A model generated the notes under the pieces. The model saw only the letters and a program-made list of their open reading frames with translations, was not told where the DNA came from and did not search any database. From Nostoc sp. CMAA1605 (GTDB lineage Bacteria; Cyanobacteriota; Cyanobacteriia; Cyanobacteriales; Nostocaceae), in contig NZ_PJIZ01000072.1 in assembly GCF_021596505.1 (NCBI RefSeq), positions 1 to 40,921 on the forward strand: a stretch of 40,921 bases of DNA, in the 5' to 3' direction. Position 1 is the stretch's first letter, and every line of letters begins with the position of its first letter. This document shows, one piece after another, positions 16,857 through 25,465 of this stretch. The position numbers were made by a program, and so were the translations under genes.

Positions 16857-17333
16857 TTATCCAGCCGCGCCAGGATTGAGTTGCAATAATAACCAAGTTA
16901 AATAAGTACCGAATGGCCCCCAAAGGGCGTAGGGAAGAAATAGCCAAGCAGCTTTTTGAGAAATCGGTCTGACCACAAAAGCCAAAATATATACTAAAAG
17001 CGTAGCTAGTCCACCGAGAATAATTCCGCCTGTGAGGCTTCGCAGTTCTACTACAACAGGACTGTAGGTGGAAGTGAGGAGGGCTATTGATGCGTAAACA
17101 GCCATCAACAACCAAGGACGAGAACCTTGTCTAGTTTTTTTCTCCCACACAATAATTGCTGAGATAGTCAGACAAGCCCAAATCAAAGTCCAAACAAACG
17201 GAATGATGAATTCAAAAGTTAACCAGTCAGGGCGTTGTAAATTTTGAAACCAAGGATCGCGCAGTGAGGTAAACAGGCTACCACCAAAAAACAACGCTGC
17301 TGAGACTGCTGTGATAATCCATTTAGCTTTCAC
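16857..17333 (-). CDS. TspO/MBR-family membrane protein
   Basis: A 158-residue protein with five predicted helices. Family features are the LQRPDWLTFEFIIPFVWTLIW segment after helix 1 (in place of the usual PxWxPP...W motif) and the C-terminal PYALWGPFGTYLTWLLLQLNP. TspO proteins bind porphyrins and bilins and have been linked to stress and tetrapyrrole handling. This is a divergent member: the family's WAPP and N-x-x-W motifs are only partly kept. It is divergent from the large STAND gene across 290 bases, converges on the UbiD gene, and sits next to a MITE. Confidence 0.75.
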   Translation of the reverse strand: MKAKWIITAVSAALFFGGSLFTSLRDPWFQNLQRPDWLTFEFIIPFVWTLIWACLTISAIIVWEKKTRQGSRPWLLMAVYASIALLTSTYSPVVVELRSLTGGIILGGLATLLVYILAFVVRPISQKAAWLFLPYALWGPFGTYLTWLLLQLNPGAAG

Positions 17334-17623
17334 AATGCTTTCCTGTCAGAGTGGGCTGATACTCGTAGTTTAACGTAGGTTCGACAGATTTAAATCCCTA
17401 TCAAAAGATATAGTCTTGGTCTCATTAGGGGTGCAAAAATTTTAACCAATCAGGTGTTTATTGGCTGAAAACCAATCCCAGCTATGAATTAAGTATATTT
17501 AATGTTTTTTTACACATTAGCCCTGACAGTTCAGATAATAACAGGTAATAATTTGCACATAAATTTATCATTTTATCTGAAAACCTAAATATTATCACTT
17601 AGATAAATTATGGGAGTTTAACT

Positions 17624-20600
17624 ATGGAACCGATCTCTATAATTATTACGGCTTTAGGTGCTGGTGCGATCGCAGCTACTCAAGAAACCGCAGGCACAGC
17701 CGTTAAAGATGCCTATCAGGGTTTGAAGACTTTGATTAAACAGAGGTTTGCTGCTCAAGGTAAGGAAGATGATAGCGATATAGTAGACAAGCATGAGAAA
17801 AAGCTGGATTCAGAAGCAGTTAAGGCTTTGCTGAAAGAAGAGTTAATGAGTTTACGAATTGATCAAGATACAGAAATTATTAAGTTAGCGCAGGAATTAC
17901 TGAAAAAAGAAAAACCGGAAGAGTCAGCAGCAGGTGAATACAATGCAGTGTTTCAAGGAGAAGTTAAAGACGCGCAGGTAGGTAACAACAACATTATCTA
18001 CAACTATTTCTACTATAAAGAAGAGAGCAAACCTACATCTGTTGAAGCTGCTGACGAATATCTGCCTTGTCCTTATCGGGGGTTGTTTCATTTCGGCCCC
18101 AATGATGCGAATGTGTTCTTTGGGCGGGAAATATTTATCGAAACACTTTACAGTGCCACTAAAACCCAGAATTTTATTCCTGTGTTGGGTGCATCAGGTA
18201 GCGGTAAATCTTCGGTAGTTTTGGCGGGGTTAGTTCCGAAGTTGCAAACAGCCGGAAATTGGCAGTTTACTCACTTTCGTCCTGGAGCTGATCCTTTCCA
18301 TGCGCTGGCTGTAGCTTTAGTGCCACTTTATACACCTCATCTAGATGCAACTGACCAAATTGCCCAAGCCCGGAAGTTAGCTAGTTACTTGCAAGATGGC
18401 TCGCTGCTGATCTCAGACGTTTTTGCTAAAATTCGGCAAAATCACCCTAATGAACGGGTGCTATTAATTGCTGACCAATTTGAAGAAATTTATACTCTCT
18501 GTCATCATCAGGAAACTCGCCATAAATTTCTTGATTGTTTATTAGCTAGTTTAGAAACTTCTACGTCTTTATCTGCATCCGCTACGGTGTGGGTAACGAC
18601 AATGCGGGCAGATTTTTTGGGAAATGCTCTCTCCTATCGTCCTTTTGCGGATGTCTTGCAAAATGCTGACTTAAAACTGGGGCCGATGAATCGGGAGGAA
18701 TTAACACAAGTCATTGAAAAACCTGCCGAAAAATTAGGAGTGACATTTGCAAGCGGACTGGTAGAACGCATTTTAGAGGATGTGGAAAACCAGCCAGGAA
18801 ATTTACCTTTGCTAGAGTTTGCTTTAACAGAGTTGTGGAATAAGCGCACAGGTAAACAATTAACTCACAATATCTATGAAGAAATTGGGCAAGTAGAAGG
18901 TGCGTTAGCTCGTCATGCGGATGAGAAATATGGCAACTTGACAGAGGTGCAGAAAGAACAAGTCCGGCGGATTTTTATGCAATTGGTGCGTCCGGGTGAG
19001 GGAACAGAAGATACTCGACGGGTGGCGATGAAAGCGGAATTGGGGGAGCAAAACTGGTATTTAGTCAAACAATTAGCTGATGCTCGGTTGGTGGTGACAA
19101 GTCGCAATGCTACCAGTCAAGAAACGGTAGAAGTAGTCCATGAAGCTTTGATTCGCAATTGGGGAGAATTGCGGGAATGGATGAATAAAGACCGGGTTTT
19201 TAGGTCTTGGCAAGAGCGACTGCGAGCAGCCAAGGCGCAATGGGAAGCAACGCAGCGAGATTCTGCTTCATTGTTGCGGGGTGCAGCTTTGGCGGAAGCA
19301 GAAGAAAGACTCAAGGAACGCCCTGGAGACTTGATTGATGAGACAGAATTTATAGAGGAGAGTATTCAAGCAAGAAATCGCCTCAAACAAGTCGAAGCAG
19401 CCCACAGAAAGCGCGAAATTAGAACTGCTTGGAGTATTGCGGCGGGTTCGTTGGTGGCAGTAGTGATTAGTGGTGGCTTGGGTTTGACAGCATGGAATCA
19501 GAAAAACCAATCGGAACTGAATCAAGCTGAATTTGTTGGTCGATATTCCTTGTCTCTATTCAATGAAAGTAAAGAATTAGGAGCGTTTGTTCAAGAAATC
19601 AAAGCGGGAGAAATCCTGGAAAGCCAACACACAACTAACCCAGAGGTAATGAAGGCTTTGCAGACAGTTCTTTGGCCAGGAAGAGGATATAACTGTCTAG
19701 AAGCGCATAATAGTGCTGTCTCTAGTGTGAGTTTTAGCCCTAATGGCAAGACATTGGCTTCTGGTAGTTCCGACAAGACCATCAAACTCTGGAATCTAGA
19801 GACAGGAAAGGAAATCACCACCCTGAAGGGGCATAGTGAAAGTGTCTTTAATGTGAGTTTTAGCCCCGACGGCAAGACATTGGCTTCTGGCAGTGGTGAC
19901 AAGACCATCAAACTCTGGAATCTAGAGACAGGCAAGGAAATCACCACCCTGAAGGGGCATGATAACACTGTCTCTAGTGTGAGTTTTAGCCCTGACGGCA
20001 AGACATTGGCTTCTGGCAGTGGTGACAAGACCATCAAACTCTGGAATCTAGAGACAGGAAAGGAAATCACCACTCTGAAGGGGCATGATAGCTATGTCGT
20101 AAGTGTGAGTTTTAGCCCCGACGGCAAGACATTGGCTTCTGGCAGTGCTGACAACATCATCAAACTCTGGAATTTAGAGACAGGCAAGGAAATCACCACC
20201 CTGAAGGGGCATAATGGCGCTGTCTCTATTGTGAGTTTTAGCCCCGACGGCAAGACATTGGCTTCTGGCAGTTTCGACAACACCATCAAACTTTGGAATC
20301 TAAAGACAGGCAAGGAAATCACCACATTGAAGGGGCATGATGACCTGATTTGGAGTGTGAGTTTTAGCCCTGACGGCAAGACATTGGCTTCTGGCAGTGC
20401 TGACAACACCATCAAACTCTGGAATCTAAAGACAGGCAAGGGAATCAGCACCCTGAGGGGGCATGATAAAGGTGTCTCTAGTGTGAGTTTTAGCCCTGAC
20501 GGCAAGACATTGGCTTCTGGCAGTGGTGACAACACCATCAAACTCTGGAATCTAGAGCCAGGGAAGAAAATAAGCGATCTGAAGGGGCATGATGGCCCTG

Positions 20601-21478
20601 TTTGGGGTGTGAGTTTTAGCCCTGACGGCAAGACATTGGCTTCTGGTGCTTGGGACAACACCATCAAACTCTGGAATCTAGAGACAGGCAAGGAAATCAC
20701 CACCTTGAAGGGGCATGATAAAGGTGTCTCTAGTGTGAGTTTTAGCCCTGACGGCAAGACATTGGCTTCTGGCAGTTTTAACAACACCATCAAACTCTGG
20801 AATCCAGAGACAGGCAAGGAAATCACCACCTTGAAGGGGCATAGTGCAAGCGTCTCTAGTGTGAGTTTTAGCCCTGACGGCAAGACATTGGCTTCTGGCA
20901 GTTTCGACAACACCATCAAACTCTGGAATCCAGAGACAGGCAAGGAAATCACCACCCTGAAGGGGCATGATCACTTTGTTTGGAGTGTGAGTTTTAGCCC
21001 TGATGGCAAGACATTGGCTTCTGGCAGTTTCGACAACACCATCAAACTCTGGAATCTAGAGACAGGCAAGGAAATCAGCACCTTGAAGGGGCATAGTGCA
21101 AGCGTCTCTAGTGTGAGTTTTAGCCCCGACGGCAAGACATTGGCTTCTGGCAGTGCTGACAACACCATCAAACTCTGGAATCTAGAGACAGGCAAGGAAA
21201 TCATCACCCTGAAGGGGCATCGTGAAAGTGTCTCTAGTGTGAGTTTTAGCCCCGACGGCAAGACATTGGCTTCTGGCAGTGCTGACAACACCATCAAACT
21301 CTGGAATCTAGAGACAGGCAAGAAAATCAGCACCTTGAAGGGGCATAGTGATGGTGTCTATAGGGTGATTTTTAGCCCTGATGGCAAGACATTAGCTTCT
21401 GGCAGTGCTGACAACACCATCAAACTCTGGAATCTTCCAAATTTGGAATTAGACTCTATGAATACAGAACAATTGTGA
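17624..21478 (+). CDS. STAND NTPase with RHIM-like motif and 14 WD40 repeats (NLR-like)
   Basis: A 1284-residue protein. GGGAG lies 7 bases before the ATG. Order of parts: a helical domain (1-100) whose first helix is rich in small and hydrophobic residues (MEPISIIITALGAGAIAATQ); the motif AQVGNNNIIYNY at 117-128, matching the (I/V)Q(I/V)G core of animal RHIM amyloid motifs; a STAND-type NTPase with Walker A GASGSGKSS (189-197) and Walker B LLIADQFEE (280-288); a winged-helix/helical part to about 595; one membrane helix (about 602-625); then 14 WD40 repeats of 42 residues from about 690 to the end. STAND proteins oligomerise when the sensor, here the propellers, is triggered. The layout suggests a cell-death or anti-phage receptor, with the N-terminal region as effector. 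The function is inferred; no partner gene is adjacent. TspO is divergent upstream and a Uma2 gene follows convergently. Confidence 0.9.
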   Translation: MEPISIIITALGAGAIAATQETAGTAVKDAYQGLKTLIKQRFAAQGKEDDSDIVDKHEKKLDSEAVKALLKEELMSLRIDQDTEIIKLAQELLKKEKPEESAAGEYNAVFQGEVKDAQVGNNNIIYNYFYYKEESKPTSVEAADEYLPCPYRGLFHFGPNDANVFFGREIFIETLYSATKTQNFIPVLGASGSGKSSVVLAGLVPKLQTAGNWQFTHFRPGADPFHALAVALVPLYTPHLDATDQIAQARKLASYLQDGSLLISDVFAKIRQNHPNERVLLIADQFEEIYTLCHHQETRHKFLDCLLASLETSTSLSASATVWVTTMRADFLGNALSYRPFADVLQNADLKLGPMNREELTQVIEKPAEKLGVTFASGLVERILEDVENQPGNLPLLEFALTELWNKRTGKQLTHNIYEEIGQVEGALARHADEKYGNLTEVQKEQVRRIFMQLVRPGEGTEDTRRVAMKAELGEQNWYLVKQLADARLVVTSRNATSQETVEVVHEALIRNWGELREWMNKDRVFRSWQERLRAAKAQWEATQRDSASLLRGAALAEAEERLKERPGDLIDETEFIEESIQARNRLKQVEAAHRKREIRTAWSIAAGSLVAVVISGGLGLTAWNQKNQSELNQAEFVGRYSLSLFNESKELGAFVQEIKAGEILESQHTTNPEVMKALQTVLWPGRGYNCLEAHNSAVSSVSFSPNGKTLASGSSDKTIKLWNLETGKEITTLKGHSESVFNVSFSPDGKTLASGSGDKTIKLWNLETGKEITTLKGHDNTVSSVSFSPDGKTLASGSGDKTIKLWNLETGKEITTLKGHDSYVVSVSFSPDGKTLASGSADNIIKLWNLETGKEITTLKGHNGAVSIVSFSPDGKTLASGSFDNTIKLWNLKTGKEITTLKGHDDLIWSVSFSPDGKTLASGSADNTIKLWNLKTGKGISTLRGHDKGVSSVSFSPDGKTLASGSGDNTIKLWNLEPGKKISDLKGHDGPVWGVSFSPDGKTLASGAWDNTIKLWNLETGKEITTLKGHDKGVSSVSFSPDGKTLASGSFNNTIKLWNPETGKEITTLKGHSASVSSVSFSPDGKTLASGSFDNTIKLWNPETGKEITTLKGHDHFVWSVSFSPDGKTLASGSFDNTIKLWNLETGKEISTLKGHSASVSSVSFSPDGKTLASGSADNTIKLWNLETGKEIITLKGHRESVSSVSFSPDGKTLASGSADNTIKLWNLETGKKISTLKGHSDGVYRVIFSPDGKTLASGSADNTIKLWNLPNLELDSMNTEQL
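19724..21436 (+). repeat. 126-bp tandem coding repeats (14 WD40 units)
   Basis: The unit AGTGTGAGTTTTAGCCC recurs exactly every 126 bases, for example TGTGAG at 19726 and 19852. Fourteen units encode 42-residue WD40 blades that are nearly identical in both protein and DNA. Changes cluster after each GH dipeptide and at the residue before the DxTIKLWN segment. The uniformity implies recent duplication or gene conversion, and it would make short-read assembly unreliable here. Confidence 0.95.
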
Positions 21479-21653
21479 TTCAATACGCGGTTATTTACAA
21501 AATAATCCTAATTTCAGCGAGAGTGACAGGCATTTGTGCGACGGTATTGGCAGCAAGTAGGGGTGTAATACCAATTTGCAATTCGCATTTTCGCACAACT
21601 TCAGGAGCGATCGCACAAAAGCAGATTTTCCCAATATGCGATCGCAATATAAA

Positions 21654-22235
21654 CTATTCTTGTGCTGGTGCAAATACGACACCTTCATAGAGTTGTGCGA
21701 TGGCTAACTCAAATTCTATGCTAGATAGTGTAATCATATCTCCCTCGGTGTAGGGATAGTAAAGCCACATTCTCCCCTCTCCGCGACAGAAACGTTCAAC
21801 GGAGATTTTTTCGGAATCTATCAATAAATATTCTTGTAAAGACGTAATTGTTAAGTAATTAGTGAATTTTTCGCCCCGATCTTTGCTACTCGTACCAGGG
21901 GATAAAACTTCAGCGATTATTGTGGGATTTTGAATAAATTTGTGAGCATTCAGGTCTTGAGGGTCGCAACTGACGATCACATCAGGATAATAATAGATAT
22001 TTTTAGTATTAAATAGCACTTTCACATCTGACACATTCACTCGACAACCTCTAGCACGTAAATGTGGGTATAAGACTCTGTAAAAGTTCAGTGCAATGTC
22101 ATTGTGAGGAACTGTACCACCAGTCATGGCAAAAACTTCGCCATTAACATATTCATAACGAAGTTCTTGCTGGAGTTCCCAAGCGAGATATTCCTCAACT
22201 GTCATTTTTTGCGGTTGTTGGGGGATGGCTACCAT
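21654..22235 (-). CDS. Uma2-family (DUF820) PD-(D/E)XK nuclease-like protein
   Basis: About 193 residues from the preferred ATG at 22235 (MVAIPQQPQKMTVEEYLAWE); the open frame extends 32 codons further upstream without family similarity. The core has NIYYYPDVIVSCD, then IIAEVLSPGTSSKDRGEKFTNY, giving the D and ExL positions and a Lys of the restriction-endonuclease-like fold. Cyanobacterial genomes carry dozens of such genes; their biological role is not known. It converges on the STAND gene. A second, related copy lies at 28474-29082. Confidence 0.85.
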   Translation of the reverse strand: MVAIPQQPQKMTVEEYLAWELQQELRYEYVNGEVFAMTGGTVPHNDIALNFYRVLYPHLRARGCRVNVSDVKVLFNTKNIYYYPDVIVSCDPQDLNAHKFIQNPTIIAEVLSPGTSSKDRGEKFTNYLTITSLQEYLLIDSEKISVERFCRGEGRMWLYYPYTEGDMITLSSIEFELAIAQLYEGVVFAPAQE

Positions 22236-22776
22236 AGCAAGATAGTTTCTAGTTTGTTCTAATTTTAGCTTTTGGATAAAGCATAGGCTCATTCTAGGTA
22301 AGGAATAATACCTTACTATGACAATGCACAATAAAAGATATCGTACTTGCAGAAGTTTATTTTATTTTTTTTGTTTATTTATGCTTTAAAACTTTTAGTT
22401 TAAAAATAACATATTTGTAAAGTATATTGTTAATCTTGAACGTTTTTTAAAATATTTCTCTAAAGAAGATATATATTTGATAATTACGTATCTTCTTTTT
22501 GGCTTTATATATGTTCTAATTAGCAAGATATTTTATTTATAAAATATTAAAATTCCCAATCTTTATGTTTGCGAACATCCTTGATTCATGATTGGCATAA
22601 TGATAGAAGATGCTGACATGAGCAATAATCAAGCTTTGGTGCTACCACATGGTAACTAATTAAAACTACCAGAAAAACTGTATAAGCTGCTGCTAAATAA
22701 GAGGGCGATCGCTGCAAAATTCTGCCATTAATCTTAATTTACAGTTACTTCTTAGTTCCTTTGCGTGTAGGTATTT
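22236..22776. other. AT-rich intergenic region
   Basis: Apart from a possible N-terminal extension of the Uma2 gene (to 22331), this stretch is strongly AT-rich. It shows one HIP1 site near 22704 and no supported gene. A 23-codon frame (about 22588-22659) has no recognisable content. The promoter of the next gene should lie here. Confidence 0.5.
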
Positions 22777-23586
22777 ATGGATTCCATCGACATTAGTAAA
22801 CTTCATCTTTGGGTACAAGATAGAGACACTGTGTTGCAATATAGCAACGATGTAGAATGGCGTTATGGTCAAAAACCAGACTATACCCGTTCTGATGAAA
22901 AACTAGCCGCAGAAAGTATACAAAACCATCCCGAAAACTCCCTAGAAAGATTAGTTCAAAATTTGGTCAGAGCCTTTGATATTGAGGCCAACTTTAAAAC
23001 TAATCCATCTCAATGGTTAACTGTTGTCCAAGACAAGTTTCGCATGAGTACCAATGGCGGTTATGGTTACACAATTACAGATTTGATTAATTCAGGTACT
23101 TATAAACTATTAATTGGCGATAACCAGCATTACAAAGCCAGTGAAGAAAACTTTGAAACTTCAACTAATCTCTTTCATACAGCTTTTCCTGATGGTTTTG
23201 CATGGGAAGTTATAGAAGTTTATTCCACTCCACCAAGAGTTGTGTTTAAATGGCGACACTGGGGTACTTTTAAAGGTGTATATAAAAACTATGCCCCAAC
23301 AGGTGAAACCATTGAAATTATCGGTACTAGTGTAGTTCATCTCAGAGATGACCTAAAAATTCTCTGCTTAGAACATTACTATGACAATACCAAGTTCTTA
23401 GATAAACTCACAGCAGGTGGAAAATTACCCAACAATGATCAAACACAGCAGCTAGCAACTAAAAAGAAATCTTCTCTATGGCAAAGGTTATGGAACTTCA
23501 TCAGCAGATTTATACCTTGGAAAAGAAAAACAACAGATGTAAATCTCTCAGCTAGTCGTTGTCCTTTTGCTGGCATCGCAAATTAA
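22777..23586 (+). CDS. SnoaL-like (NTF2-fold) protein with CP-motif tail
   Basis: A 269-residue protein. The central part (about 60-215) resembles SnoaL-like ester or polyketide cyclases: FAWEVIEVYSTPPRVVFKWR, then GTFKGVYKNYAPTGETIEII and HLRDDLKILCLEHYYDN, matching the family pattern of a GT/S-x-G...PTG turn followed by a strand and a D-rich end. The function of such proteins in cyanobacteria is unknown. After a Lys/Trp-rich linker (about 228-252) the chain ends SRCPFAGIAN, a Cys-Pro motif of the kind that can bind heme. AGGT lies about 6 bases before the ATG. It is transcribed alone and is followed by a long hairpin. Confidence 0.65.
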   Translation: MDSIDISKLHLWVQDRDTVLQYSNDVEWRYGQKPDYTRSDEKLAAESIQNHPENSLERLVQNLVRAFDIEANFKTNPSQWLTVVQDKFRMSTNGGYGYTITDLINSGTYKLLIGDNQHYKASEENFETSTNLFHTAFPDGFAWEVIEVYSTPPRVVFKWRHWGTFKGVYKNYAPTGETIEIIGTSVVHLRDDLKILCLEHYYDNTKFLDKLTAGGKLPNNDQTQQLATKKKSSLWQRLWNFISRFIPWKRKTTDVNLSASRCPFAGIAN

Positions 23587-23617
23587 AGTTGTGTAGTAAT
23601 ACCATTTTTTTGCATCT

Positions 23618-23663
23618 GCATATATTTACCCTCCTGTAGTCTCTACAGAGGGTAAATATATGC
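23618..23663. repeat. Long hairpin after the SnoaL-like gene
   Basis: GCATATATTTACCCTC (23618-23633) is perfectly complementary to GAGGGTAAATATATGC (23648-23663). The centre CTGTAG/CTACAG extends the pairing with one bulge. No T run follows, so it is more like a palindromic repeat or an RNA-processing element than a classical terminator. Confidence 0.6.
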
Positions 23664-23772
23664 GTGTAGTTGTAGGTTTAGAAAGTATTTTTATTATTTC
23701 TATAATTAATGTTTTGCCAACATCGTTAAATATTGCCGTATTGGTATATCTTTGATTGATCAAAAAATAAGC

Positions 23773-23799
23773 ATAAAAAAAGACATCTTTTCAGATGTC
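23773..23799 (-). terminator. Rho-independent terminator, minus strand
   Basis: On the minus strand, AGACATCT-GAAA-AGATGTCT forms a perfect 8-bp stem with a GAAA loop, followed by seven T. It ends a transcript coming from the 23800-24092 direction: either the long 3' region of the O-antigen-ligase-like gene (stop at 24092) or a separate small RNA. Confidence 0.8.
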
Positions 23800-23884
23800 T
23801 GTCATGCAGGAAAAAACTAAATTGTTTTTCCCTACACCTTCCCAACAATCAGCAACAGTGGCTAATTTGAGTTAGCCACACTCA
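23773..23884 (-). ncRNA. Candidate small RNA with three consecutive hairpins
   Basis: Reading the minus strand, three stem-loops follow each other: GTGGCTAA/TTAGCCAC (around 23859-23880), GGAAAAA/TTTTTCC (around 23806-23832), and the terminator at 23773-23799. They lie nearly 300 bases past the nearest stop codon. The compact chain of hairpins ending in a terminator suits a small regulatory RNA. The 5' end is unknown and I cannot match it to a named family; it could also be a 3' UTR. Confidence 0.35.
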
Positions 23885-24091
23885 CAGTCACAAACGTGAA
23901 TGTAATCATATTATTAAAAAAAACCTCTAAATAGCCGCAGTGTAACCACTGAAAATTAATTAGGGTGATTATTGAGAATTCGTAGTGGTATCTACTACCG
24001 CAATCATCTTGGTAATTGTTGATTTTTTATAAAGCAGATTGCGGACAATCATGTATTAATTGGTCGCATCAAGCCATAAACCAAAAGAACT

Positions 24092-25465
24092 TTAACCTTG
24101 TTTCCTGTCACCTATTTCATGTTTCCTAGCGTCATGCTGATGGTAGTGATACGTAATTCCAGAAACAGCCGCCAATAATAACCAAGATATGGTGTTTAAT
24201 CGGAAATCAAAAAGAGTCACATCAACTGTATTAAATAGCAGCCATTCCATCAAAACCACAAGATAGCTAAAAATGATTACTCGATTTTCTGTAATTAGAG
24301 AATGGGATTTTTGCAGAAGTTGGATACCAGAAAATAATATCCAGCCTAGTAAGCCAAAAAATAATAATGTAGCTGGTAATCCGGTTTCGGCGGAAAGCAT
24401 CAAAAATAAATTATGGGGGTGTCCCAAATCGATATTCATGTGCGCTTTGTAGAGGGCGGAAAAATTACGTAAACCCCACCCTGTCCACGGATGTTGCTGA
24501 GTTAAAGACCAAGCAAATTGCCATTGAGTTTTTCGCATTAAAGCCACTGGCCGATCTGGGTATAGTTCATCATTGAGCCTAGCCCAAAAGAAAGCGGGGA
24601 CAATACGACGAAATAATTGAGCTACTGGCGCAGGTGCAAAAGCTGCTAATAGGACACTAGCGACAATTCCAGTCACCGCACCCACCAGTAAACGCCAACC
24701 TTGGTAAAGTGCAAAGGCTAAACAGGCAACGATCGCGATCGCCCATCCATTACGCGAATTAGTTAAAATCAAAGCTGCGAAATCAGCCACTAAAATCAAT
24801 GGCAATAACAAATAGGGATTAAGAGATTTGCGTGTTCTCCCAGTCCCCAGTACCCAGCGAAGCACTGAGCTTGTCGAAGTGTCCCCAATCCCCCTTTCCA
24901 GCAATAACCCTAATCCCAGAGTGAAGACAATCGCTAAATAAGCCGCAAAAATGTTGGCGTGCATGAAAATAGATGACATTCTCCCAGGGGGACTTCCACC
25001 GGATGCGATCGCCACATCTAGCACTAAAATTTGTAACTGGGATGTCCAGCCAAAAAACAACTGTCCAAAACCCATGATTAAGACTGGGACAGAACCAATC
25101 ACAAAAATCCAGGCGAGACGTTTTAATTGATTACCCGTTTGAATTAAGGCACTCAACCCAGCAAACACCAAAAAAAACGGCAGTAAATTAAATAAACCAA
25201 TAAAAGCGGCTGGTTTATCTACTGCCAAGCTAGAAGATATCAGCAATAGGATAGTAAAAACTGCAAAGCCCTGATTAATGGAAGTGTGGATAATTTTGCG
25301 GTTTTGGCGCAGCCAACTAAATAGAGTGGCAAATCCTATACTTACAGCTCCCAAAAAAGGGCTTAATGGGAATATTAATAGCCCGATTTGCAGTAATTTC
25401 CAGGGTAATTGCAGATTATGAGGGGAATAACGATCAAAACCTAACTTCAAGCTAACTCCCAACAT
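24092..25465 (-). CDS. O-antigen ligase/Wzy-like polysaccharide membrane protein
   Basis: A 457-residue protein with about 11-12 membrane helices. The signature is the large loop after the middle helices ending in WTGWGLRNFSALYKAH, plus GHPHNLFLMLSAETGLPATLLFFG, typical of the O-antigen ligase/polymerase (Wzy_C) family, which also includes cyanobacterial IctB-like proteins. It probably joins or polymerises surface glycans. Residues about 188-210 (GDTSTSSVLRWVLGTGR) are encoded by a dispersed intergenic repeat lying in frame, so this loop is unlike that of relatives. The start at 25465 overlaps the upstream YaaW-like gene by 19 bases, which indicates coupling. Confidence 0.82.
   Translation of the reverse strand: MLGVSLKLGFDRYSPHNLQLPWKLLQIGLLIFPLSPFLGAVSIGFATLFSWLRQNRKIIHTSINQGFAVFTILLLISSSLAVDKPAAFIGLFNLLPFFLVFAGLSALIQTGNQLKRLAWIFVIGSVPVLIMGFGQLFFGWTSQLQILVLDVAIASGGSPPGRMSSIFMHANIFAAYLAIVFTLGLGLLLERGIGDTSTSSVLRWVLGTGRTRKSLNPYLLLPLILVADFAALILTNSRNGWAIAIVACLAFALYQGWRLLVGAVTGIVASVLLAAFAPAPVAQLFRRIVPAFFWARLNDELYPDRPVALMRKTQWQFAWSLTQQHPWTGWGLRNFSALYKAHMNIDLGHPHNLFLMLSAETGLPATLLFFGLLGWILFSGIQLLQKSHSLITENRVIIFSYLVVLMEWLLFNTVDVTLFDFRLNTISWLLLAAVSGITYHYHQHDARKHEIGDRKQG
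24841..24895. repeat. Dispersed 35-bp repeat inside a coding region
   Basis: Bases 24853-24887 match 35265-35299 at 34 of 35 positions (core ACTGAGCTTGTCGAAGTG). Both copies are flanked by CCCCAGT/CCCCAAT heptamers. The copy here is in frame inside the O-antigen-ligase-like gene; the other is intergenic. Confidence 0.9.

Larger units (their letters stand above)
23590..24091. other. Intergenic region with hairpins and a small RNA candidate
   Basis: Two genes converge here. The region contains the hairpin at 23618-23663, the minus-strand terminator at 23773-23799 and further hairpins up to 23880. Two tiny frames exist: 15 codons on minus from about 23913, and 23 codons on plus from about 23804. 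Neither is recognisable, so I do not call them genes. Confidence 0.5.

Noticed and set aside
17370..17400. Possible tRNA T-arm (GGTTCGACAGATTTAAATCC)
   Set aside because: The stem does not close with the correct 7-base loop, and no acceptor or anticodon arm is found around it.
19591..21333. Long antisense frames opposite the WD40 repeats
   Set aside because: They arise because the 126-bp unit is open on the other strand, and their translations are themselves periodic (FQSLMVLS units) with no independent features.
21654..22235. Uma2 gene as an effector of the STAND protein
   Set aside because: The genes converge and do not share a message. Uma2 genes are very common in these genomes, and a second copy sits at 28474 without any STAND gene.
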